Shown: in pieces, positions 50,201 through 62,200 of the stretch
Position numbering within the stretch: position 1 is the first letter of the stretch
Layout: each line of letters starts with the position of its first letter
NCBI RefSeq assembly: GCF_963855985.1
Contig: NC_087106.1
Coordinates: 3,765,001-3,829,000 of the forward strand
Length of the DNA: 64,000 bases
From: Ostrinia nubilalis
Taxonomy: Eukaryota; Arthropoda; Insecta; Lepidoptera; Crambidae
Direction of reading: 5' to 3'
Notes under the pieces: generated by a model
Told to the model about the DNA's origin: nothing
Seen by the model: the letters and a program-made list of their open reading frames with translations, nothing else
The model's database searches: none
Program-made: the position numbers and the translations under genes

Positions 50201-53200
50201 TGTGCATTTTGGCTGCCATTTTCCGATCGAATCGAATTACTGGTGACGCGGCGACTGACATTAGTGAAAACTTCCTATTGGTTTGCGATGGCATTTTGAC
50301 TAGACCCACAGTGCTGTTATCAGATCAAATTTTTAAAAATCAAGTATATTTTAATTTTTCAGCCAGTGTCACTAAAGATTCTTTCTTACTAAAATTTTGT
50401 AACCTTTTTTTGGCATATCCCAGACCTGGTCAATACAAAAAGAAGAAGAAGACTGACATTAGTGTCATTCTCGACAACGTGCCGGGGGTGATAAGCATTG
50501 TGGTTGAAACTACAACGGGTAGCGTGAATCACGGCACTGCCCTATGTTTGAGTTCCACGCGAAAATATGTAGATAATGTAAATAATTAATTTCTCAGCCA
50601 TTTCTCGATGGATTAAAAAAAAAAACTTCACCGTCTTTTTAGTTTTGGTCTATATTCTAATCCCATTTAGTGAAATACACTCAGCGGCACGGAATTTGGC
50701 CCAAGCCTAAACACCCTTGACTTGACACCCCCAAGCTCTTGACTTCTAAGCAACACTATTTGAGCAACTTGAGCTGGAGTAATGGGCATTATTCTCAAAT
50801 TATGGAAACGAGAATAATTCTAAGATTGACCCTAAGAAAAACAGCTGTTCTGTTAACATGTCACACGAAACTTAGGTATACAACACCTATTTGGCCTCAT
50901 ATCTGATTGTTTAGGCTTGGGCTAAATTCCGTGCCGCTGAGTGTATAAGTTTTCAACACCACGAAACTTCTTTATTGTACATGCAGGCGAAAACTGAGCT
51001 TTGTCGTCGCACGATGAAGCTCAGTTTTCGACTGTGTGTACAGAACACACCAAGTCAACACCAAGAACACTTCTCCAGATTCAAAATATAACTGCTTCTC
51101 TTTTGTATATGCTTTTTTTCAGCAATTCAGATGCAAGAAGAAGAAAACGATACGTTCTCACCCTTTGCCTTTTACTTTAAAAGCCAACGTACTTGGATTT
51201 AAAGTAAAGTATTGAGGCTTATCAACGAATATTTCGAACGAAAAATCTCAAGGTTAATTTAGATGTTTTAAAAGTTCTTAGTGTGTCACTCACTACAGGT
51301 ACTTATATTGTTTTTAAAAATGTATTTTCTATATATATATAGAAAATATAATATTAATAATATATTCTATAATAAATTCATGGAGTGAAAATATGTAATA
51401 TAATTTGATGTGTACCATTTTTGTGTGCCGAAATGTTTTTCTAACGTGTTTTACAGTAAGACGAAGGGTTAAGTACCGTCATCAAGAGCTGCCAAGAAGA
51501 CCACTGCTCGTCCTTCGCTGACCATGTTCCACTCATGCCATTGATTGGAACACGGCAGCGAATGACGCGGCCTATCGTCGTGGGAAGGAGTTGAAAACGT
51601 AATTTTTGAACAGACGACTGCACATAAGGGTATACTTGTTTGTCGCAAAATAGCAGCTAATACTATACACGGTGTTTTTTATAGTTGATCAAAAAAGGGG
51701 TTGATTCTATAGTTCTAAAAGTCCGATCGCCGAGCACATAGAATTTCGTCCAATGACCCCAAGCTACCCATCCTTATCGCTCGCGCCTAATTATATTGCA
51801 CCGGACTTTATGACTCAGCCAGTGCCTGAGGTATGGGCGCGGCACGGGAGGGGTGACATTGACATTTATGACATAACAGAGCATACAAATCTGAAGTCTC
51901 ACTGACGTCTCAAAAACACCCTCCCGTAACGCTGCCATATCTCAGGCACTCGAAAACGTTAAACCTATACTAAAGTTAGCTTGGGGTCATTGAACGAAAT
52001 TCTACGTGCTCGGCGATCGGACTTTACTCGACCTTTTGCTGATGAGAATTTATATGGAAAGCCTTTTTTAGTATTTGAACTTCGGGTCTTCGGTCTCTTG
52101 AAAAAAATTGTTGCATTTGAGCAGTAGAATCAAATCTTTTTATCTGATCAGGTATAAAAATAAGACACTGTTTATACAATAACTAATTAATTACCTTGAT
52201 ATGCGGTCGTCTGTACAACTTTGTATTATACGAGAAAGCTTACGGTCGGGTACCCACTAAGTTCTCAAATTTTGGATAAAATTTGACAATTTATTGGCCT
52301 GCTCGTCTACATGACTTCGCAACCAATCAAGACATCCAGCAAAAAACAATATGATTTCTTTAATTAAATGTGTGCTATTGATTGTCACTTTAATTTATTC
52401 ATTACATTTGTATGCCTGCTCTGATGTATTAAGTTAAATGAAAATTAGTGTCTTCTCTTTCATGTCATTCCATATTTTTTATTTTGACTTTTTCTGTAAA
52501 TTGTAAACCTACTGTAATATGCTCATCATGTGCTTATACTGTGTATTGTATATGGTTGTTACTGTGTTATTTTCCATTACATACGTTTATGTGCCTGATT
52601 TGATGCAATATGTTGAATGAAAGTTTGTAACTCTTATGTAAATTCTCTATGTATTTATTTTGACCTTTCCTGCAAATTGAGTTTATAAAACTGTTTGTAC
52701 TGTATGTTACTGTATTAGACTGTGTTAGAATATGATTTGATTCTCGTTAAGTTTTGCAATCTTATGAATGGTGCTCACATTAATTTTAATTTGCATTGTA
52801 AACTGTAATATTGACGTTGAATCTTATTTCTAAGCTATCTAATTACTTTTCAAGTTTAAGGCTGAGTTGCACCATCAAACTTTGACTGTAAGGCGGTTAT
52901 CACACTGCGCCGCGCTCCGCCGCGGAGCGCGTGACTTCATATAAAATATCCCGCGCGCAGACGCGTTGTCAGTGTGTTGTGCCGCGCGTGTTTTCTATAG
53001 AAACTGAGGTACTTGCATACAATGATTAAATCTGTCGTCCCGCGTACCGCGGCGGAGCGCGGCGCAGTGTAATAACAGCCTAACTATAACGATAACCGGT
53101 GTTTTTTGTACGGAGTTTGTCAGATTTTTCACGTTTGTCAAAGATCTTTTACTTTTATAAAATGGTGCAACCCTGCCTAAGAATACGAAATCTTGTTATG

Positions 53201-56200
53201 TCCCCATAGGTATTTATTCTGTGAAAGTCTCTCATTTCACATTTTATGTTGAGATATATTATGCCACCCTAGATAAAGTTACAAATGTGACAGTTGTAAT
53301 TCCATAACCGCTTTGCACCATCGTGTTTTTTAAATTGATAAACTATTATAGCAGCTTTGTACACCTGCTGTTAATATCTAGCCCGAAACAAAACAATCAA
53401 ACTTCGCTGTATTAAGCAATATCGGAATGAAAACTGTCACAAATGTTACTTCTTTCTCTAAGAGTAGGCGCACACCGTTGATTTTTCGTCGGCCGATAGT
53501 TTAGTCGGGCAGTTGATCAGTATGGGCAAGTATGGAGTGCGCACACTACGCCGATTCGATTTGGCCGATTCTTCATACAATTTAAAATCGGGCACAACTA
53601 TCGGCCAACTAAAAATCAACGGTGTGCGCTTCTCTAAACGCACGTCGCGAGGGTTGTCCCTTTAGTCGCCCCCATTCTCCCTCCTAACTGGCGTCCCTAT
53701 TCAGTTGCAGAAGCAGTTCCCGCTATCGTTCGAGTTCAACGAGTACTACCTGCGTTTCGTGGCGTACCACAGCGTGTCTTGCCGCTTCCGGACCTTCCTG
53801 CTGGATAGCGAGGCGCAGCGAGCGGAGCTTGGGATCACGGCGGCGGACGACAAGCGAGCTGATACTAGTCGACTGGTGAGACATTTGTACTACCATATCA
53901 TCACTCGTCGTTCGATTTCAACGAGTACCACCTGCGTTTCGTACTTTCGTGGCGAACCATAGCGTGTTGTGCCGCTTTCGGACCTTCCTGCTGGATAGCG
54001 AGGCGCAGCGAGCGGAGCTTGGGATCACGGCGGCGGACGACAAGCGCGCTGATACTAGTCGACTGGTGAGACATTTGTACTTCCAAAACAACACTTGTCG
54101 CTTGAGTTCAACGGGTACCATCTGCGTTTCGTGGCGTACCACAGCGTGTCTTGCCGCTTCCGGACCTTCCTGCTGGATAGCGAGGCGCAGCGAGCGGAGC
54201 TTGGGATCACGGCGGCGGACGACAAGCGAGCTGATACTAGTCGACTGGTGAGACGTACTACAATATCCTCAAGGTCAATGAGTACTACCTGCGTTTCGTG
54301 GCGTACCATAGTCGTGCTACTCCAGAACCTTCCTAACGGATAGCGAGCTTGGGATCACGGCGGCGGACGACAAGCGAGCTGATACCAGTCGACTGGTGAG
54401 ACATTTGTTCTACCATATCCTCAAGGTCAATGAGTACTACCTGCGTTTCGTGGCGTACCACAGCGTGTCTTGCCGCTTCCGGACCTTCCTCCTGGATAGC
54501 GAATCACAGCGAGCGGAGCTTGGGATCACGGCGGCGGACGACAAGCGAGCTGATACTAGTCGACTGGTGAGACATTTGTACTACCATATCAGCACTCGTC
54601 GTTCGATTTCAACGAGTACCACCTGCGTTTCGTACTTTCGTGGCGTACCATAGCGTGTTGTGTCGCTTCCGGACCTTCTTGCTGGATAGCGAGGCGCAGC
54701 GAGCGGAGCTTGGGATCACGGCGGCGGACGACAAGCGAGCTGATACTAGTCGACTGGTGAGACATTGTCACTACCATATCCTCAAGTTCAAAGAGTACTA
54801 CCTGCGTTTCGAAGCATACCATAGTCGTGCTACTCCAGTACCTTCCTAATGGATAGCGAGGCGTAGTGAACGGAGCTGCGGATTACGGCTAGTCGACTGG
54901 TGAGACATTTGTACTTCCATAACATCACTTGTCGCTTGATTTCAACGAGTACCACCTGTGTTTCGTGTCGCGTCTGGAGCTTCCTGCTAGATAGCTAGGC
55001 GTAGCAGAGACGACATTTTCAACGGTATTTATGAAAGATGGATCTCTTCATCTGGTAGCAAATTCTCCATTTGTCTATAATAGAGGGTTGTGCTCTTGCT
55101 GTGGATAGTAAATAAATAAATTATTTATTCAATAACTTATTTGACAGATTAAACTCTAGGCTAATCTTATGCTACAAAAGGTGAAATTATACATGTGCCT
55201 GAACTAGGAAAATTTTCCTGTATCTCAGGCGAAAAAATGACATGATGATGATATCCATAGTAACACAGAAATGTGTAGTTTCGTATGCTGTTAGCTTTGT
55301 GGTTCTAGCATAGAAGAAAAGGACCACCCTCATTCTTTACGTCAATATCGCAAAAGGCGACTAAGGGATCAGACCTCTCCAGTGCGGAATGAAGGCGAAA
55401 TCCTCCTATTTGTCTCTGGTAAATTAAAGAGGATCATGCTGATGCACGTTAGTTGAAGTAACCTTGCACAGTTTGAGGATAGATGGCGTTGTATAATTCA
55501 CTTGCCAGATTAAGTTTGGCGCGTCTTCAACTGTACCTTCCTAGAGTATTGTAACATCATAGTAGTCAGTGTACAAATAAACAGTATTTTCTCCTCCAGG
55601 GCGTAGAAACAGGCGCGGGCTCAGAAGAGGAATGCGTGGGCGGGGTGCCCATGGGCCCCGGCGGCGCGGCGGGGGCCGCTGGGTCCTACGGCAGCTCCCC
55701 TCGAGCCACCTTCGGCCAGTCGCTCTTCGACTACATAGACAAGCAACACCAGAAGAGCCCGGTGTTCTACAACTTTCTATACACGCCCGATCTTGATAAT
55801 CCGGTAAGTCGTCTTACATTTTGATGTAACAACCTTATCTCCAATGGTCTACGATTCCGTTGATCTTTTTTTCCCACTGGGTCAATGAAATGTACAAATA
55901 TATTTTTATTTTTTTGCAATAATTATGATTCCTAATGGGTCCACGAAACATATCCAAAGCACGATTAATTTCCATCCTTATTACTCAGTGGTGATTGTTG
56001 TTATGTATGCTCATGGACCCGCTGAAAAAGAAAATGCTTTTTTTAAAAAGTCATGTCATGTTTATAATTTCATTCCCATTCAAAGTATAAACTTACATCT
56101 TTTGAAAACAGTAGACCTGGAGACCTTTGGGAATTACCCACCCAATCAAACTATAGATTACATTTTCAATCAATCAACAACAATCGTTGAAGCAACACCT

Positions 56201-59200
56201 TCGTAGAATATAACTTGGCATTTATGTGAAAACAAATAATATAGAACCCATAATTGACAGCGAATTGTCTATGATGAGACTTCAATAAGGTTTTGAGTAT
56301 AAAGTGAAAACCAAAAGAGGATACTGAGACCGTTCACTGTCAGCTTTTGTCGGAATTTGGATGTCGTAAGAACTAACGGCAGAGTTATGGCCAAATCCTT
56401 CATATTTAGCCTCTGGTTAACTAGAGGTTCGTTCTCTTGCTGTGGAGATTATATGACCTGATATTTGACATTATTATTGAACAAATCAAAACCGTCGGTC
56501 GTAGGTTCTTCGGCCGGTATCAGCGATCAACTGCTTAGAAGTGTGGCAGTACTACGTCAGCGAGGAGTTGAGCCATGGAGCGCCCTACGACCTGGAAGCA
56601 CTCACACCCACCACGCCTGACATCGGCGAGCCGCAGCAGAGGCGCCTGGTCACCGCTGGGTGAGTCAGCAGATGTTTTCTTCTTCCAGCAGCATCTTGTA
56701 GCCAGGTTCGACTCTTTAGACACAAATATCAACGTCGACGAGCGCCAACAGAGACGGCTGGTCACCGCTGGGTGAGTCAGCAGTTGTTTTCATCTTCCAG
56801 CAACTTCTTGTAGCCAGGTTCGACTCGAGAACCAAATATCAACGTCGGCGAGCGCCAGCAGAGACGGCTGGTCACCGCTGGGTGAGTCAATAGTTGTTTT
56901 CATCTTCCAGCAACTTCTTGTAGCCAGGTTCGACTCTAGAACCAAATATCAACGTCGGCGAGCGCCAGCAGAGACGGCTGGTCACCGCTGGGTGAGTCAG
57001 CATATGTTTTTACATTTCAGCAACTTCCTACTCCAGATTTGACTATTTACACACATATGCTGCTGTAACACAATCTAGCTGATCTTTCAGCAACTTCTTG
57101 TAGCCAGTTTCGACTCTAGACACAAATATCAACGTCGGCGAGCGCCAACAGAGACGGCTGGTCACCGCTGGGTGAGTCAGCAGTTGTTTTCATCTTTCAG
57201 CAACTTCTTGTAGCCAGGTTCGAGTCTTTAAACACAAATATGACCACGCCCGACGTAGGCGAGCCGCAGCAGAGGCGGCTGGTCACAGCTGGGTGAGTCA
57301 GCAGTTGTTTTCATCTTCCAGCAACTTCTTGTAGCCAGTTTCGACTCTAGACACAAATATCAACGTCGGCGAGCAACAGCACAGGCGCCTGGTGACTGCT
57401 GGGTCAGTCTGCTGATGCGTCTCTCACAGCAGCTGCCTGGAGGCTGGCAGTACTACGTCAGCGAGGTTCAAGCCACGGAGCGCCCTACGACCTGGAAGCA
57501 CTCACACCCACCACGCCTGACATCGGCGAGCCGCAGCAGAGGCGGCTGGTCACCGCTGGGTAAGTCTGCAGATGTTTTCACCTTTTAGCTATTTCTTATA
57601 GCCAGGCTTGACTTTTTAAATCAATTAAATACGAGTAGGTATGCAGCTACTAGGTGGACCGACAATCTATTAAAGGTCGCGGGAAGAATCTGGATGCGGG
57701 CAGTGCAGGACCGTTCATTATGGAAAACCTTGGGGGAGGCCTTTGTCCAGCAGTGGACATCATTTGTCTGAAAAGACGACGAGGCATACCTCGTCGTCTT
57801 TTCAGACAAATTATTTAGCTTAAACGTAGTCTAAATGTTAAGGTCTGTGGGGTGCCACATTAACCCTTGAGTAGCCGTATTTGTGACAATGACATATGGG
57901 CGGGGTACATAGGCAGGCCGCCCACTCGTTGGAGTGACGATCGATTATGACGATGTTGTGAGAAGCACCTGGGTGCAAGCAGCGCACTAACAGTCATTGT
58001 GGAAATTCTTGGGAGAGACCTTTGTTCAGTGTTCTTTGGTTGAAACGAACGAACTGTTTAATGAAGATTTAAAAAGCACAAGATATCAAAAATTAATACC
58101 TTTCCAGCTTTAATTAATACCTACCTCTTTCTCAGCTACGAGATAGGCCTTTATTAAAACTTCTTTTTCTTTTCCCAGCTATGACAGCACGTGGCGAAGC
58201 ATGCCGGATGCGTTCTCAGGACTGCTGGAGCGGTTGAGACAGCTGGAATTAGAGCTGGGCCACTTGCCGCAGAAGTGGCGCGTGCGGTGGGACCAGCTTG
58301 AGCTGCCCAATACACTGGAGCTGCAGGTAAACTTATATCTGTAATGATAAGCTCATAGCAAAAATGATCCTTATGCCGTTGGCATTGCCAAAGTTTATTG
58401 ACACGGTTTTAGATGTAAAATCTTGAAATTATCTTTCAATCAATTAAAGACTAAAACTAATTCATAATAATGACACAATAAGCAATAAGTTACTTACTAG
58501 AATAAATACATTTATAAAATGTCTTGTGGCGCCACTGTCAATTGAGTTTTGTTCAATAGCGCTGACTGGAAAACACAAAATATTGACAGGAAAGTAACTT
58601 GTCAATGGCTCCAACTAAAGCCCGGTCTGTGAGCACGTAGAATTTTGTCCAATGACCCCAAGCTACCCATCCTTATTGCTCGCGCGTAATTATATTGCTG
58701 TCGCGACTGTGCGACGGGCGCCCGCAGTGAGTTTGCGAGCGCGACAGAAACATAATTACGCAAAAGTATTAGTTCAATACGCGCTTTGATCGCTTCGATC
58801 GGACGGTGACTGTGTAACAATGTCCTTCTTTTCCAGCGAGTGTCCTCCATGTCGTCGGGCGTGGTCAGACGCGCTACGCTAGCGGCACACAAACGCGGCA
58901 CCCGCTCGCTGCTGGCGCGCGGCCGCCTCGCCGCCGCGCCGCCCGCGCCCGCCCACCGCTGGGCAACCGCCGCCTCCGCCGCGCCCGCGCGCTGCGACCA
59001 ATGCCAGGACCTGCTGTGGGGGCCGCTCAAGGTAGGCTCATGGCACCGCTCAAGGTAGGCTCATGGCACCGCTCAAGGTAGGCTCATGGCGCCGCTCAAG
59101 GTAGGCTCATGGCACCGCTCGCTGCTGGCGCGCGGCCGCCTCGCCGCCGCGCCGCCCGCGCCCGCCCACCGCTGGGCAACCGCCGCCTCCGCCGCGCCCG

Positions 59201-62200
59201 CGCGCTGCGACCAATGCCAGGACCTGCTGTGGGGGCCGCTCAAGGTAGGCTCATGGCACCGCTCAAGGTAGGCTCATGGCACCGCTCAAGGTAGGCTCAT
59301 GGCGCCGCTCAAGGTAGGCTCATGGCACCGCTCGCTGCTGGCGCGCGGCCGCCTCGCCGCCGCGCCGCCCGCGCCCGCCCACCGCTGGGCAACCGCCGCC
59401 TCCGCCGCGCCCGCCCGCTGCGACCACTGCCAGGACCTGCTGTGGGGGCCGCTCAAGGTAGGCTCATGGCACCGCTCGCTGCTGGCGCGCGGCCGCCTCG
59501 CCGCCGCGCCGCCCGCGCCCGCCCACCGCTGGGCAACCGCCGCCTCCGCCGCGCCCGCCCGCTGCGACCAATGCCAGGACCTGCTGTGGGGGCCGCTCAA
59601 GGTAGGCTCATGGCACCGCTCAAGGTAGGCTCATGGCACCGCTCAAGGTAGGCTCGTGGCACCGCTCGCTGCTGGCGCGCGGCCGCCTCGCCGCCGCGCC
59701 GCCCGCGCCTGCCCACCGCTGGGCAACCGCCGCCTCCGCCGCGCCCGCCCGCTGCGACCAATGCCAGGACCTGCTGTGGGGGCCGCTCAAGGTAGGCTCA
59801 TGGCACCGCTCAAGGTAGGCTCATGGCACCGCTCAAGGTAGGCTCATGGCACCGCTCACTGCCAGGACCTGCTCTGGGGGCCGCTCAAGGTAGGCTCATG
59901 GCACCGCTCACTGCCAGGACCTGCTCTGGGGGCCGCTCAAGGTAGGCTCATGGCACCGCTCACTGCCAGGACCTGCTCTGGGGGCCGCTCAAGGTAGGCT
60001 GCTGACAGTGGCATCAATGGCTGCCAGTGGCATCAATGGCTGTCAGTGGCATCAATGGCTGCCAGTGGCATCAATGGCTGCCAGTGATATCACTGGCTGC
60101 CAGTAGCATCATGGCACCGCTGGGTACCCGCCGCCTCCGCCGCGCCCGCGCGCTGCGACCACTGCCAGGACCTGCTCTGGGGGCCGCTCTAGGTAGGCTG
60201 CTGACAGTGGCATCAATAGCAGAGTGTCATTAACGGCTGAGAATGTCATCAATGACTGAGAGTGTCTTCAATGGCTGAGAGTGTCTTCAATGGCTGAGAG
60301 TGTCTTCAAAGGCTGAGAGTGTCTTCAATGTCAAGGAGTGTCATCAATGTCAGACTGTCATCAATGACTGCGAGTGTCATCAATGACAAGGAATGTCATT
60401 AATGGCCGTGTATCATTAGTAACTGCGAGTGGTATCAATGTCAGGGAGTATCTCTATGTAAGAGAGTATTATAAATGTCATCAAATCAGTTGATTGTACC
60501 CCAACGAGTTTCATCAATGTCATCATCCCAATAAGCTGTATTTGGGATGTTTAACCAACTTCATCAAAAGGAGGAGTTTCTCACGTGTAGGGCGTGTGCT
60601 TTATTCAAGACATGTATGTTAACATTACTCCACAAGACCTGTTTCTTTTCCTCTATTTATTAAAGACGTGTATTGACTATACAAGTCCTGCAAGTTGATA
60701 TTGCGATTGGTGGCCATCATGGTAACGTAGTCGACGTGCACCGTCAGTACCGTTCGCAAGGTCAGCCCGCGCTTACGTGCTTACGCGATCGAGTACTTGT
60801 TACCTATAGCTTTTTGTTTTTGTTATCCTGTTTTATTGTTAGTTTTGTTACCTGTTACCTGTTAAAATGAGTAAGAAATTAATTAACAGTCGTGCTCGTG
60901 AAATGATGAACCCTAGCTTATTTACTTTTTATTAATTTTTTTTGCTATTTGCACTTTTTTGCGACGGCTGATGTCACGCCGCTGTTATTGTGACAAGGTT
61001 CCATCGCAATATCAACGCGCGTGGCTAAAGCCTGGTCCGTGAGCACGTAGAATTTTGTCCACTGACCCCAAGCTCCTCATCCTTATCGCTCGCGCCTAAT
61101 TATGTTGCTATCGCGCTCGCACACTCACTGCGGGTGCCAGTCGCACAGTCGCGACAGCAATATAATTGCGCGCGAGCGATAAGGATGGGTAGCTTGGGGT
61201 CATTGGACAAAATTCTACGTGCTCACGGACCGGGCTTTAGTACTTTCCCATAGAGCTAACCGTTTGTTGTCTGCAGGCGGGAGTGCGCTGCGTGGACTGC
61301 GGCGCGGCGTGCCACGAGCGCTGCGCCGACGCCTTCGCCCTGCCTTGTACTAAATACAAGGCGCCGCCGCCGCCCGACCGCGAGCCGCACCTCGCCGTCA
61401 CCAACAGTGAGTTACGCGCAATCACTTAAACCTTATTAACTTTTTGTTACTTCGATAGTGAGTGTAGTGGAAGTTTTTAAATGAAAGGAGTGGACTGTAT
61501 GAAATTAATTATCTATTCGGTATAAGTTTACAATGTTATCGAGACCGTTTTGTGCAAAGTCGTTGAAGATAGTGCGTCAGGATCGTCTTCTTAGATGTTC
61601 ACTCGCGAACCGAACATTGCTCGTTCGTTCACCGAACGCTCGCCGCTCCCTCCGGTCACGCCGCCCGCGGGCAATGTCCGTGAGTAGACACCTTTTTTTA
61701 AGGATATCCCATTAATCCCTCCTGCTAAATTGAATAATAATAATATTTTGCTCTGTGTTACGAGTGAGTTCACCTCGGTAGTCTCAGATCTCGATTCGGA
61801 CAGTCCACCTTTACTGACGCAACAATTCACGATTCAGTACTTATTTTGGAGGTTGCTCAAACGTATACACTTTTTATTGGTGGCACTGGCACACCATCAT
61901 AAAAAACCGAGCCGATACTGGCAATCGACCACTTTATTCCAACTTTAAGCTGGCTTGCACCATCTTACTTTAACAATATCAAACGTCAAAATTCTGTCAA
62001 ACTCCATACAAAAAACACCGGTTATTGTTATAGTTACGGTTAAAGTTAGGTGGTACAACTCAGCCCTAGTTTCCGGTTACCTTAACAGAACACTTTTTAA
62101 TCAGAGATGAGTACGAGCCAAGTAAAAGAAACTGCAAAATATACTGTTTCCAGAGTAACACACCAATACCATATCAATGTAAATACTTCTATATTGAAAA

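Noticed and set aside
51441..51623. 60-codon minus-strand ORF
   Set aside because: No domain, no splice context, and composition typical of intron; not reported as a gene.
56517..56534. Alternative starts of Sbf E21 at the acceptors GTATCAG or TGCTTAG
   Set aside because: Neither gives phase 0 after E20; the acceptor at 56,504 does, and it restores conserved [14 protein letters not shown].
58602..59600. Long minus-strand ORFs over the C1 exon array
   Set aside because: They are antisense shadows of GC-rich repeated E23 sequence.
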